DNA of 37,154 nt from a virus, in the IMG/VR virus record IMGVR_UViG_3300020215_000098, positions 1 to 37,154 of that record; one strand, given 5' to 3'. Of the stretch, positions 14,651 through 23,424 are shown piece by piece. Each line of letters opens with the position of its first letter. The stretch's first letter is position 1. The notes under the pieces are model-generated. The model worked only from the letters and a program-made list of their open reading frames with translations. It ran no database searches and was not told the origin of the DNA. Both the position numbers and the translations under genes were made by a program.

Positions 14651-14668
14651 TTGGTTCATATTGAGGTT

Positions 14669-15301
14669 GTGAGAGAAGATAACCTGCAACAACGAAAAAC
14701 TTATCTGATTGGTTTCAACGAGCGCATGCTCGCGAACCATACGGTTGAGTATATTTCCAAAGCGGCAGACATCTCAAAGAACACTCTTTACAGCTGGCGG
14801 AAGCGTGGGATACCCGACCCGATTGCTATCGAGAAAATCTCGAAGGCGATTAACGTTTCGGACTGCTGGCTAGGATTCGGCCACGGCGCACGTGACCGCG
14901 AAGCATTTAAGAGGGGTGAACAGATAGGACTTGCCCTTGAGCAAGTTGCTCACGAAAAGCGCGAACAGTTCATTACTGGCGTAGCGCACTTATCAGGCGT
15001 CAGTGTGCCCGCTCAATCTTCGCCCGGTCGCGCGCCTTATGAATATTCGCCTGCACTTCCTGAAGTGTCGGAGGTGCAGCGCGTCCTAGCGGATCTGCTA
15101 GAACACGAATCTGTGCTAGCTGTTGGGACGAAGGCCCAGATTTCGGTAAAGAACGCCTCCACGCTGTTAGATCGTCTAGTCGTATCTCTACGGTCCGCAC
15201 TGCAATCGGATTCACATAAGGATTCCGCCGCATCTTCGCCAGCAAAAGCCCTAGCTCACGAGAAACAATCACGGGGTCAAGGCAAACTTGATCTGTCATA
15301 A
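14669..15301 (+). CDS. CI-like phage repressor
   Basis: The N-terminal domain (FNERMLANHTVEYISKAADIS then KNTLYSWRKRGIPDPIAIEKI and NVSDCWLGFG) is the helix-turn-helix of phage CI-type repressors, including the trailing xVSxxWLxxG. The C-terminal part is poorly conserved and shows no Ser/Lys self-cleavage peptidase, so induction may not follow the LexA-like route. The gene is divergent from the early operon. The start is uncertain: GTG at 14669 is used here, with TTG 14651, GTG 14648 and ATG 14726 as options; none has a well-spaced ribosome binding site, so a leaderless message is possible. Confidence 0.75.
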   Translation: MREDNLQQRKTYLIGFNERMLANHTVEYISKAADISKNTLYSWRKRGIPDPIAIEKISKAINVSDCWLGFGHGARDREAFKRGEQIGLALEQVAHEKREQFITGVAHLSGVSVPAQSSPGRAPYEYSPALPEVSEVQRVLADLLEHESVLAVGTKAQISVKNASTLLDRLVVSLRSALQSDSHKDSAASSPAKALAHEKQSRGQGKLDLS

Positions 15302-15383
15302 GAATCGTCTCCAATTAAATAGTCGTGTAAAAAATAGACTCAAGTTCTAGGCAAAGCAAGCCGATAGTGGCGCGGAAATTATT

Positions 15384-16514
15384 ATGGGACTGTATCCCAA
15401 ACCTTGGCAACCAACCGGCTCCGGCTCATACCGCGAAGTCCGCAAAGGCGCGTTTGAACTCTCGTGGCGTCCGTCTGGCAGTCGCGGCCCGAAGCTCCGG
15501 CGGGTTGTCGATTGCACGGCCAAAGAGGCGCGGGCTTTTCTACTTCGTGAGGGTGCAGACAGATCCCGCGCTGGCTTAGGGCTGCCGTCCAACTTGTCTT
15601 GGGATGATGCCATAGCGATGTACAGCGAGCGTCTTGATGCAAAGGGTGTGGTAGCGCGCTACAAGGCGGATGTACTAGAGCGCCTTGAGGACTTGCGCCA
15701 GTTCGCCCCTACACTGCAACACGTGGAACCCCACTCGATTCAAAGCTGGCTGGATGCAATCGCAAAGAACCTCAAGAAAGACAAGCGGGCGGGATGGGCG
15801 CGAACGGCGAACCTGCACCGCTCAATGGTTAGCGGGTTCTTCCGTTACCTCGTGCGAATGCGCAAGCTGCAATACAATCCCGTCTCAGCAACGTTTGAGT
15901 TCCCCGAAACCATCAAGCCGCCGCGCAATGTCTCGCCCCAAGACTACGCTCGCGTGTGGGAAATCAGCGAACCGTCTGTGCGGGATTGCATGGACTTCTC
16001 GCTCATCACCGCGTGCCGATTCTCTGAGATGGCCGAAGCGAAACACGCCGACATCGTTAATGGCGTCTGGACAATCAAGGATAGGAAGGGTCATGATTAC
16101 CTCAAGCTGGCGCTTCCGCCGGAAATCCTTGCCATTGTCCAGCGCCAGCCGAAGACAGAGGACGGGCTTATCTTCCATAAATGGGTGCCGCGCAAACAAG
16201 GCAGCGATGCTGGCCACGGGTTCAATCCTGGTGAGCCGATGGATAGAACATGGTGGAGAGAAGTTATCGCCCAACGATGCAACCAGATACAGGGTCTGGT
16301 GCGTTTCAAGCCGCACGACTTGCGCCACGCCGCTGCTACGTGGGCGCGTGCGGCAGGACTTAGCCCGTGGTTTATCCAGAATCTACTCGGGCACAGCACC
16401 ATCAAGACGACGGAAATTTACGCGGCCAAAGATTTAAGTGGTGCGGAAAAGGTCAGTTTAGCATTAATGAAAATTCGCGACGAAGCCATAAGTAAGCTTA
16501 AACAAACGAGTTAA
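15384..16514 (+). CDS. int: Tyrosine recombinase (phage integrase)
   Basis: The 376-aa product has a full tyrosine recombinase catalytic domain: Arg212 in ITACRFSEMAEAK, Lys235 in DRKGH, HDLRH with His311 and Arg314, LLGHST with His337, and the nucleophile Tyr346 in TTEIYAAKD. The N-terminal part (residues 70-170) is the core-binding SAM-like domain. It integrates the phage at the tRNA-Leu site lying 6 bp after its stop codon. An 82-bp gap after the repressor may hold its own promoter; none is clear. The start ATG has only a weak GCGGAAAT site. Confidence 0.95.
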   Translation: MGLYPKPWQPTGSGSYREVRKGAFELSWRPSGSRGPKLRRVVDCTAKEARAFLLREGADRSRAGLGLPSNLSWDDAIAMYSERLDAKGVVARYKADVLERLEDLRQFAPTLQHVEPHSIQSWLDAIAKNLKKDKRAGWARTANLHRSMVSGFFRYLVRMRKLQYNPVSATFEFPETIKPPRNVSPQDYARVWEISEPSVRDCMDFSLITACRFSEMAEAKHADIVNGVWTIKDRKGHDYLKLALPPEILAIVQRQPKTEDGLIFHKWVPRKQGSDAGHGFNPGEPMDRTWWREVIAQRCNQIQGLVRFKPHDLRHAAATWARAAGLSPWFIQNLLGHSTIKTTEIYAAKDLSGAEKVSLALMKIRDEAISKLKQTS

Positions 16515-16520
16515 CCACAT

Positions 16521-16559
16521 GCGGACGTGGCGGAACTGGCAGACGCGCCAGACTTAGGA
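16521..16559 (+). other. attP: attP core: 5' half of tRNA-Leu(UAG)
   Basis: These 39 bases read as the start of a bacterial tRNA-Leu gene: acceptor GCGGACG, TG, D arm GCG..GGC..GCGC, then CCAGA and the anticodon loop CTTAGGA with anticodon TAG at 16555-16557. After 16559 the expected stem TCTGG is replaced by unrelated sequence (AGAGG), and no 3' half with GTTCGA is found nearby. It is therefore an attachment-site copy, not a working tRNA. Phage genes on both sides show the window is the unintegrated form. Confidence 0.85.
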
Positions 16560-16574
16560 AGAGGCTATAAAGTA

Positions 16575-16647
16575 TCTACTGTTATCGACTTAGCTCTAAT
16601 TAATAGGCGCGGCAAGGATTTAGCAATATCAGTAGAGACAAGTAGAG
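16575..16647. promoter_or_regulatory. Candidate integrase arm-binding sites
   Basis: AGTAGAG occurs at 16631-16637 and 16641-16647, exactly 10 bp apart (one helical turn), and the inverted copy TCTACTG is at 16575-16581, pairing with CAGTAGA at 16630-16636. All lie just downstream of the attP core, where tyrosine integrases bind arm sites. No function is shown beyond position and repetition. Confidence 0.4.
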
Positions 16648-16710
16648 TGTAATAAATAGCGCGTTTTCTGAAAATGTGGTCGGAAAATGGTGCGGGTTTG
16701 GGGAGGGGAT

Positions 16711-16911
16711 ATGAAGAACAAATCATTCAACATCGACCGTTTTATTATCGCCGCAATCGTTGGTGCTGTCGGATACTTTCTCGTTGGCGGGATTGTTGGG
16801 GCGGCGTCGCCAGATAAGAAGAACATAGCGCTCATCATTCAAATCGGCGTGACGGTATTACTTGCACTGGCAACATACGGCTATCTTGTCGCCGCGACGC
16901 CGAAGGAATAA
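16711..16911 (+). CDS. Small two-span membrane protein (66 aa)
   Basis: From the ATG at 16711, with GGGGAGGGG directly upstream, the product has two hydrophobic segments: FIIAAIVGAVGYFLVGGIVG and IALIIQIGVTVLLALATYGYLV, with a short charged loop (SPDKKN) between. It is an inner membrane protein beside attP and transcribed with the lysogeny genes, so it could be expressed from the prophage. Phages often place host-altering genes here (inference). It ends 12 bp from the convergent tail gene; no terminator hairpin is seen between them. Confidence 0.7.
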   Translation: MKNKSFNIDRFIIAAIVGAVGYFLVGGIVGAASPDKKNIALIIQIGVTVLLALATYGYLVAATPKE

Positions 16912-16923
16912 CTACTGCTCATC

Positions 16924-17430
16924 TCACTTGATGATGCTGGTAAACAGCAGGTCCGTTGTGAAGAAGGCCACACCCGAATAAATGGATTCAATGGTAAATG
17001 CTAAGCCGTAGCATGTCCCGCCTTCGATGACAATTCGAGGTGCGAAGTAAGCTTGTCCGGCAGCGCTAACGCCATCTAGTCCTGTCCAGTTTGCAAACTC
17101 TATTATCCTGTTGACGGGCAGTGCTGGCATAGTGTTCCACGTTAGCGTTGCAATGTCCCAATTTTCATAAATTGGATAGACAGTCATTGTCGTTGCGGCA
17201 AGTGTAAGTGGCTGCGCGGAGAACCTAGCCCCAACCTTGAAGACTATTTCGCCACGGTCCTGTGCTTCGTCGAAATGCGCAAAGCCGTAGCGAACGCCGA
17301 ACACGCCGCCCACGGATGCGTTGGCGCTGCTCGTGCTAACTGTTGTCGGATTTAGTTCTGAGACTTGGTTGCCGTGGTAGGGCAGCGGCTCTAAGGCTCG
17401 CGGATTCAAGAGTGCAGGGCGGATTATCAT
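16924..17430 (-). CDS. DNRLRE-like tail tip protein 1 (168 aa)
   Basis: The product is beta-rich and holds NWDIATLTWNTMPALPVNRI, close to the WxxxTLTWxxxP core of DNRLRE-type carbohydrate-binding beta-sandwich domains. The upstream gene has a matching DWDPSTLTWTNQPVIGVDTV segment, so the two are paralogues. As the last late gene it is a candidate receptor-binding or tail fibre accessory protein. It overlaps its paralogue by ATGA. Confidence 0.65.
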   Translation of the reverse strand: MIIRPALLNPRALEPLPYHGNQVSELNPTTVSTSSANASVGGVFGVRYGFAHFDEAQDRGEIVFKVGARFSAQPLTLAATTMTVYPIYENWDIATLTWNTMPALPVNRIIEFANWTGLDGVSAAGQAYFAPRIVIEGGTCYGLAFTIESIYSGVAFFTTDLLFTSIIK

Positions 17431-18131
17431 ATCGCTGTTACTTCCGTAAGACTGGCAATTGTTGCTGTAGGGTCTGTGAGCGAGGTTCCAATCACCACTA
17501 CGCCGTAAATCAGTCGATTCGCAATCGATGTCTGGTCCACTAAAGCACAGAAGCCATTCTCTGCACCAAGAGTCAGTCCCGCATTAAGAAACGACTGGTC
17601 TACGTAGGCATTGTTATTGTTCAAAATCGCCGGGGAAGCCGCTCCGTTAACGACATGTTCTACAGTATCCACGCCTATCACGGGTTGATTTGTCCACGTG
17701 AGCGTGCTTGGGTCCCAATCGACAGTAACGAGATAGACTCGGACGCTTTGCGAACCGTTGCAAATCATTGCCCCCAACGAGCCGAAGAGGGCGGTTGCAG
17801 TGCCAAGCGGGCTCGGGAACTTTGCCCACGCGTAGATAGTTGATGGAGTATATCCGCCGAAGGGCCCATGGCTTGAGGCGAACACTGTTCCTGCGCTGGC
17901 TTCTTTCGTAAGGTTGTATGCTGTCGCTACCACACCTGGAGGATAGGCAACTGTTGGTCGCGCGTCTGTTCGCTCGCCGCTTAAGTCTGCCGCCATGCGC
18001 GCTTCCGACAGCGCTGTGTTGACATTGCCGGCCACAAGGTGCCGATAGACTTCCGGGCGCTCGTGCTGGCCCGTGCGGTCGTAGTCTTGCCGCGCGTAGT
18101 GCTCCGCCAGTCGCCGCTGGATTTCGTCCAT
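17427..18131 (-). CDS. DNRLRE-like tail tip protein 2 (234 aa)
   Basis: After a charged helical N-terminus (MDEIQRRLAEHYARQDYDR), likely the virion attachment part, comes a beta-rich domain with VDWDPSTLTWTNQPVIGVD, related to the smaller downstream gene. This order (attachment helix, then sugar-binding-like domain) suits a receptor-binding protein. It shares one base with the hub gene stop. The domain call is by motif only. Confidence 0.65.
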   Translation of the reverse strand: MDEIQRRLAEHYARQDYDRTGQHERPEVYRHLVAGNVNTALSEARMAADLSGERTDARPTVAYPPGVVATAYNLTKEASAGTVFASSHGPFGGYTPSTIYAWAKFPSPLGTATALFGSLGAMICNGSQSVRVYLVTVDWDPSTLTWTNQPVIGVDTVEHVVNGAASPAILNNNNAYVDQSFLNAGLTLGAENGFCALVDQTSIANRLIYGVVVIGTSLTDPTATIASLTEVTAI

Positions 18132-20341
18132 TAGGAAAGAATCCGCTCGGTTATCTGATCCTTCTCTTTATTGTGGAAGATGACGGTATGGACGATACCT
18201 CTGATGGGGAAGACGCTGCCAATTCCAACGTTGAGAATGTCGGAAATGGCTTGTCCGGGCTGCGCAGTAATGTCGATATGTGGCGTAATCAAACGGCCAT
18301 CTCGTTGCAAGCGTCCGACATCCGCAATCTTACGATGAGCATGCGCCAACGCATAGTCGGAGTCGTCACGCAGCGCAACGCCCGTTGCGGCAGTGGCGTC
18401 CACTACCGTTTCTGGTGTAGGCCACGAGCCCGTAGAGCGCACGTGTTTTGTGTAAAGCTGCGCTGCGTCTGCGTAGTATGAGCGCGAAACGCTGGACGAC
18501 GATTCAATCTGCCCTTCGTCGCCATCGGCAAGGCTTACCGTTGCAATGTTGTCTGCTTCGTCCGTAGCCAGCTTCACCGCCTTAAATAGGCGGTGGTCTG
18601 TTGGGATTGCTAAATTCATACGCAAGGCGCGAGCGCGGATTTCCACAGCGGTTACCGTGCTCCCATCTAACGTCACTGTGGGAGTATTGTATGTTAAGCC
18701 TAAATCGCGCAACCCATCCAATACGATTGATCCGTCCGCCTCAATCTTCAGTCCGTCGCTCTGTGGCGTATAGAGATTCCATGTTGCGCTGTTTGGCTCA
18801 TCGCCCGTGAGTGCGCTATTGTATTCAACGTAAATAGGCGTGCGGGCCGACAGTCGCGAGTACGTAGTTACTGCGGAGTCGCTCGTTCCTGGCGTTCTTT
18901 CTAGAAACGATGTGAGTTGATGCGGCGCAACTGGCCTGCCGAGTTTTGCTAATGGAAACGTTGATTCGCTGGTGCCGGCCTGAAAGTCGTAAGTGCTGGT
19001 GATGCGATAGTGAGAATAGCACTTAGCATACTTCGGCTTTTTCAGCAGCTTCTTGAATTGTGCCAGAGCTTGCGCCGCCGTTGTTTCACCAGCAGCGTTC
19101 ATCAATGTCTTAATTTCGTCGAACAAGTCCGCCAACAGGTATCGCGGGAACGCGCGTACTAAGCCACGTGTTCCGTTATCGTCGTTTCGTTCTGCGGACG
19201 TGCTACTCAACTGCGAGTAAACCCGCCGTTCAACATAAACAAGCCCGCCATGCACTGCCACCCGAGTATATGTGTTGCGTGCCGATAATTTCAGGCTTCC
19301 CGCGTTGATGACATTGATGGCTGCGAGCTTCGGGTCATTGCCGCCAGCATCACCATCGGCAGGACGATTCAACTGGATGCCACCGCCCTTATAGCGCGTG
19401 CGCACAATCTGAATCTGGCTTTGATTTTCCAGCATTGGAGCAAGATAGATTCCATACGCGCCAGCCGCTTCGACCACTTCGGACAGCGCCGCAAGTAGTG
19501 GCACGCCTTCCCAAATCGATTCCCGCCCCTTGCGTCCCTCGGCTACTGTTGCGGCATTATTGTTAAGCGTTGTACTGCCAGTGTCCAAGTCGCCTTTGTC
19601 GATGGCACTGCTGTAACCCGCGGGCCAGATAACAGACGTGGGCAGCTTGGGGTAGTGATAGAAGAGTTTGGCGCGGTCGTAAGCTGTCGTTGAAAAGAAG
19701 AATCGCGCGTAATCCAGTTGCGCTTGCAGATCCCAATGCACGGCCTTTACTCCCATCGCACTGGGGTCGCGCGGCTCGGGAACGGCTTCCCCGTCTGCTA
19801 GTCCGTAGTTTGGTGGACAGAAAACAGGAATATCATTCTCTGTGCCCGTAATGTACATACAATTTGGCATGCCACGCGGGTTAAAGTGCGACGGCCAGCC
19901 CTGGCGGTATTCGATGTTGTTTGTGCTGCCGCTGGAATACCACCAAGAGCCAACGAACTGCACGCCCTCCAACATCCAGCGGTCATCAGCCAGTTCCAAA
20001 ACACCAGCATCCTTGCCGATGTCCGGGTCTTTGTCGATAACGCTGCCTGTGAATACGGTGGTGGATACGCCTCCCGCCGTTACCCATAACACGGTTGCGC
20101 GGGTGAAGGTCTTGATGTTGTGAAAAAGGCTGGACGCGATGCCGGCAATAGTTGGCGCGGTTTCGTCGTTGTTCTGGTCCAACTCAATCAACACTGTGGC
20201 CGTGCTGGCGTTGCGGCCTACACGCAATTCCACTTTGGAAGCGTGCCAGCGCGGGCCCGTCGTACCGCCGATGCTTACCACGAATTGTCCCGCCGTCGAA
20301 TCGGGTGAGTTGCTAGTGACAATCTTCGCGTTAGCTGGCAT
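18131..20341 (-). CDS. Tail hub / baseplate-like protein (736 aa)
   Basis: The N-terminal 130 residues (SKVELRVGRNASTATVLIEL, ATVLWVTAGG, VFTGSVIDKDPDIGKDAG) resemble the gpD/gp27-like hub fold found in tail tip and baseplate hub proteins. The rest is beta-rich with long loops and a C-terminal segment GQAISDILNVGIGSVFPIRGIVH, typical of the late domain in phage hub proteins. It would sit at the tail tip and link the tube to the fibres. Immediately upstream is the FN3-rich tail gene and downstream the DNRLRE-like pair. Confidence 0.65.
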   Translation of the reverse strand: MPANAKIVTSNSPDSTAGQFVVSIGGTTGPRWHASKVELRVGRNASTATVLIELDQNNDETAPTIAGIASSLFHNIKTFTRATVLWVTAGGVSTTVFTGSVIDKDPDIGKDAGVLELADDRWMLEGVQFVGSWWYSSGSTNNIEYRQGWPSHFNPRGMPNCMYITGTENDIPVFCPPNYGLADGEAVPEPRDPSAMGVKAVHWDLQAQLDYARFFFSTTAYDRAKLFYHYPKLPTSVIWPAGYSSAIDKGDLDTGSTTLNNNAATVAEGRKGRESIWEGVPLLAALSEVVEAAGAYGIYLAPMLENQSQIQIVRTRYKGGGIQLNRPADGDAGGNDPKLAAINVINAGSLKLSARNTYTRVAVHGGLVYVERRVYSQLSSTSAERNDDNGTRGLVRAFPRYLLADLFDEIKTLMNAAGETTAAQALAQFKKLLKKPKYAKCYSHYRITSTYDFQAGTSESTFPLAKLGRPVAPHQLTSFLERTPGTSDSAVTTYSRLSARTPIYVEYNSALTGDEPNSATWNLYTPQSDGLKIEADGSIVLDGLRDLGLTYNTPTVTLDGSTVTAVEIRARALRMNLAIPTDHRLFKAVKLATDEADNIATVSLADGDEGQIESSSSVSRSYYADAAQLYTKHVRSTGSWPTPETVVDATAATGVALRDDSDYALAHAHRKIADVGRLQRDGRLITPHIDITAQPGQAISDILNVGIGSVFPIRGIVHTVIFHNKEKDQITERILS

Positions 20342-21918
20342 TAGAGCCCCGTGTAAACGTTGATGGATGCCGGGTCGTCGGGTGCTGCCGTCGTCAGGCT
20401 TACCGCTTCGTATGTGTCGGTGTTGCTGCTTTCCACAAGCGTGGTGCTCGAATACGTGCGCACGGCGAACTTGTAGCGCCCTGGTGCTGCCACGGCGAAC
20501 GAGATGTTCGTATTGATGATGTTGCCAACCGCAGTTCCAACGGCTGCGCTGGCGCTTGGCGTTCCGTAGCTTGGACTGCCGCCGTCCGCAGCGTAGACGA
20601 ACAAGCGCACGTGCGTGGCTGGCGTTTTTTGCTCTGCGGTATTAATCACAACTGGCACCGTGAGCGTTAGCCCGCTGGTGGTTATCTTGCTTGAAATCGT
20701 CGGTGCAGGCGGACGCAAGGCAATCACTGCACCCGAAACATATTCGAGCGTCAGAATATTAAGCCCGCCGTCATCCACTCCGCCATCGAGCGCCCGAACG
20801 CAGATGTAGCGCGTGCCTGTGAATCCCGCGCCCGCAGTGTTCAGAGTCTTCGTTAGCGTTCCTGTTCCCGCCGCTCGCGTGGTGTTGACGGTATCCATGT
20901 CTAGGATGCCCGTCGCCAACGAGTCGTAAATGTCATACGTAGCTGCAACTGTGACAGATGCCGCCCACTGGATAATAGTTGCCGTAGAATCGCCGCTCAC
21001 AAACGACGCTACGCCAGCCTGAGCGGGGGGCGAGTTGACTACAACACTGGAGCCGCCGCCGTTGAGCCCCGTCGATTCCACGCCGTTTTCGTTGACTTGA
21101 TGCGGCACGACGCGATAAGTGCCGGATGCCAGCACGGGCGAACCATACTTGAACGTGTTCGCATAACCATCGTCATAGATGGTTGCTTCCGCTGTGCGGG
21201 GAAAGTCGGGCGCGGTGAATGCGCCGATTTTGTAATGCACTTTCAGTTGTTCAGGGAAGGCGGCTACAAGATACGCGCCTGATGTAACGTTGCCCGTATA
21301 TGTCACCGAAAGAGTTCCCGACACGCCACTACTGTTGGATTCTGACAGCGTGATAGAGCCATCGCCCGAGCGCGAGCCGCTGGCAATGGTTGTTCCATTC
21401 ACCTTCAGCGTCACCGTTCGCGTGCCCGCGGAATTGGTAAGCGTCAAGTCACACACACCCCACGTTGGACGGCGCGGATAAGTCTTGCAGTTGGAGAACC
21501 GCTTAAAGCCAGTAATCGCCAATGACGAAATCTGGCTGTTGTCGCCGAATGTGAATAACGTCGGCTTCGTCGTGATGTCTGCATGAATCCTGTCTGAGCG
21601 GCCTTCCTGCCATTCGGTCTGTTGTGGCGATACGTCAATATCTGGCGTGCTCCAGTCGCCTTGCGGACAGACCGACACAACGTGGGAAGTGCTGGTGTTA
21701 TTGTATGCGCCAACCAGTTCCTGCAAATCGCCCGCCGTGGCGTAGACGGGTTGCGCCTGCGGAATGCCGTCCACTACCAGCCGAAAATACTGCGAGTAAC
21801 TGGCGTGCGGTTCAAAGCGAGCACGCACGCCGCCGCCAACGGACGCGATGTCGCACGTTTTCAGAAACTCCTCGTTGCCTCCGAGCGGAACGCTAAGAGG
21901 AAAGCCAAGCTGGCCCAT
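20341..21918 (-). CDS. Fibronectin-like phage tail protein (525 aa)
   Basis: The N-terminus (MGQLGFPLSVPLGGNEEFLK) is followed by a beta-rich chain. Repeated Ig/FN3-like segments are suggested by RPPAPTISSKITTSGLTLTV and the final GRYKFAVRTYSSTTLVES. FN3 modules are common in tail tip proteins and may bind cell-surface sugars. The gene abuts the XkdW-like gene upstream and overlaps the hub gene by one base. No enzymatic motif is seen. Confidence 0.65.
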   Translation of the reverse strand: MGQLGFPLSVPLGGNEEFLKTCDIASVGGGVRARFEPHASYSQYFRLVVDGIPQAQPVYATAGDLQELVGAYNNTSTSHVVSVCPQGDWSTPDIDVSPQQTEWQEGRSDRIHADITTKPTLFTFGDNSQISSLAITGFKRFSNCKTYPRRPTWGVCDLTLTNSAGTRTVTLKVNGTTIASGSRSGDGSITLSESNSSGVSGTLSVTYTGNVTSGAYLVAAFPEQLKVHYKIGAFTAPDFPRTAEATIYDDGYANTFKYGSPVLASGTYRVVPHQVNENGVESTGLNGGGSSVVVNSPPAQAGVASFVSGDSTATIIQWAASVTVAATYDIYDSLATGILDMDTVNTTRAAGTGTLTKTLNTAGAGFTGTRYICVRALDGGVDDGGLNILTLEYVSGAVIALRPPAPTISSKITTSGLTLTVPVVINTAEQKTPATHVRLFVYAADGGSPSYGTPSASAAVGTAVGNIINTNISFAVAAPGRYKFAVRTYSSTTLVESSNTDTYEAVSLTTAAPDDPASINVYTGL

Positions 21919-22185
21919 TTAATCCGCCTGAATAATCCGCGCTAATGCCTGTTCTGCCGTGGTCAACGTTGCCCAGTTGTCTTTGATGTATTTCTTGGCT
22001 TCAATAAGGCGCAGTTCTCTTTGCGTGGGCTGCATTGCTTGCGCCTGAGTCATTACATCAGCCTCTTTGGGTTTTGGCCCCAACTTAGCTGCGTTCCAGT
22101 TGCTGATTTTGCCGTCTGGCGTGGTGCCAAAATCACACGGATTTGCCGCTGGGTAGAGTTTGTGAAGCGCTCGACCTAGTGTCAT
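21919..22185 (-). CDS. XkdW-like tail protein (88 aa)
   Basis: The product begins MTLGRALHKLYPAANPCDFG and contains TPDGKISNWNAAKLGPKPKE, closely following the pattern of the XkdW family (ALxxLYPxAxxxxDFxxxDDGxxxxxWNxxxxPKPxxxE). These are small proteins in phage tail fibre regions with an uncertain role, possibly fibre assembly. It lies between two tail fibre-like genes, as in other phages. Confidence 0.7.
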   Translation of the reverse strand: MTLGRALHKLYPAANPCDFGTTPDGKISNWNAAKLGPKPKEADVMTQAQAMQPTQRELRLIEAKKYIKDNWATLTTAEQALARIIQAD

Positions 22186-23424
22186 TTATGCAATCCTCAC
22201 TGCCGTCATGCGGCCATAGTGCTGTGGCGTGCCAGCGCTAACGAAACAGCGGCCCTTGAGATACATCGTTTTTGTCGTCGTCGTTGTCTTGCGATAGCCA
22301 GCGATTGAGCATCCTGTAACGAAGCCCGTTACTGTTTCGCGGAAGCGGATGTCATTGTCACCGTCGATATGGTCCGTTGTCGTATTTGCTGAGTTCTCGC
22401 TGATGGCAATATTTGGCGAGCCGTCCATGGTTGCGCCATTCAAGTTGATTGAAAGCGTGCCGTCCATTATCCAGCTTCCCGGCGTCAAGCTGAACGAAGT
22501 AACGTCATCGTATTGCGCATCTGTCATATTTGATGGCGTGCTGTCAATGGCGCGAATTGTGTCCCAGCATTGGGTGACAAGCCAATTCGTTCCATCGGAC
22601 ACTACTTTCTCGAAACTGTATTGCGCATGAAGCCTGTGCGTTAACGCGCCATTGATTGTGATGGTGCCGCCGCCGCCCGCAGTCGCCTCAATCGTGACTG
22701 CATTCGTCGCCGATGCCGTGTCGGCACTCGTCTTGAACACCGTAATTTCAAAGTTCACTGGCACTGTAGACGGCGCTGGCAGAACGATTTCAAACGCCCC
22801 GCCACTCGCGTCACACTTAATAATTTTCCCGTGGTCGCCGACTAAGACTGTGTAATCCGCTGTTTTCGACAACATTCCCGTTGTTGGTTCTAGGGCTGCT
22901 GTTGGATCTGCACAGAGCACCGCTTCCGTTGTGGAGATGGCAATACCAACTACCTTTGCCACCGTGCCTGCCGTCGCCGAATAACCGCCAGCGTCTGTCA
23001 GGTAAACGGGATTGCCGGCAGTCAGTCCGGACAAGCCAGACTTGTATAGATAATGCGTGATGTAGCACGTCAACGCCGCGCCGTCAGAGGTTGCACCCAG
23101 ACTGCCCTTGTGGTCAACGAAGCCGACAACCTTTGCGTTCGCCGCGGTCGTGGCGAGCGCCAGCACGACAGTATTGTTTGCGCTGATGCGAACTGGTTCG
23201 CCAACGGCCAGTCCCGCTAGACAGGTGTAGGATTGGGAATAACCCTTCGTAGCAAGAGCATCCGCAACAAGCGATGCGATTTCGTTCTCAATTGGATAAA
23301 CACCATACTTGCCATCCCATCGAATCGGATTGAAGGCTGAGTAGTTGAACATGTCCGAACGCGTGCGTAATGCGAAGGCTTTAGCTAACGCGTTGGCTTT
23401 TGCGGCAGTATAGTCAGCGGACAT
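22186..23424 (-). CDS. Tail fibre/spike-like protein (412 aa)
   Basis: The product is beta-rich, low in charge and high in Thr, Ala and Gly, with long stretches typical of fibrous phage proteins (KLSGLTAGNPVYLTDAGGYS, TIEATAGGGGTITINGALTH). An N-terminal helical part (SADYTAAKANALAKAF) probably attaches it to the tail. The YTVLVGDHGKIIKCDASGG segment resembles a repeat often found in phage fibre proteins. Host-receptor binding is inferred. Confidence 0.7.
   Translation of the reverse strand: MSADYTAAKANALAKAFALRTRSDMFNYSAFNPIRWDGKYGVYPIENEIASLVADALATKGYSQSYTCLAGLAVGEPVRISANNTVVLALATTAANAKVVGFVDHKGSLGATSDGAALTCYITHYLYKSGLSGLTAGNPVYLTDAGGYSATAGTVAKVVGIAISTTEAVLCADPTAALEPTTGMLSKTADYTVLVGDHGKIIKCDASGGAFEIVLPAPSTVPVNFEITVFKTSADTASATNAVTIEATAGGGGTITINGALTHRLHAQYSFEKVVSDGTNWLVTQCWDTIRAIDSTPSNMTDAQYDDVTSFSLTPGSWIMDGTLSINLNGATMDGSPNIAISENSANTTTDHIDGDNDIRFRETVTGFVTGCSIAGYRKTTTTTKTMYLKGRCFVSAGTPQHYGRMTAVRIA

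Noticed and set aside
15000-15314. A minus-strand open frame of 104 codons opposite the repressor C-terminus.
   Set aside because: It is antisense to a supported gene, has no ribosome site and no coupled neighbour, and its composition mirrors the sense gene.
16521-16710. A complete tRNA-Leu gene, possibly with an intron in the anticodon loop.
   Set aside because: No 3' tRNA half (TpsiC arm with GTTCGA or a matching acceptor strand) occurs downstream, so only an attP copy fits.
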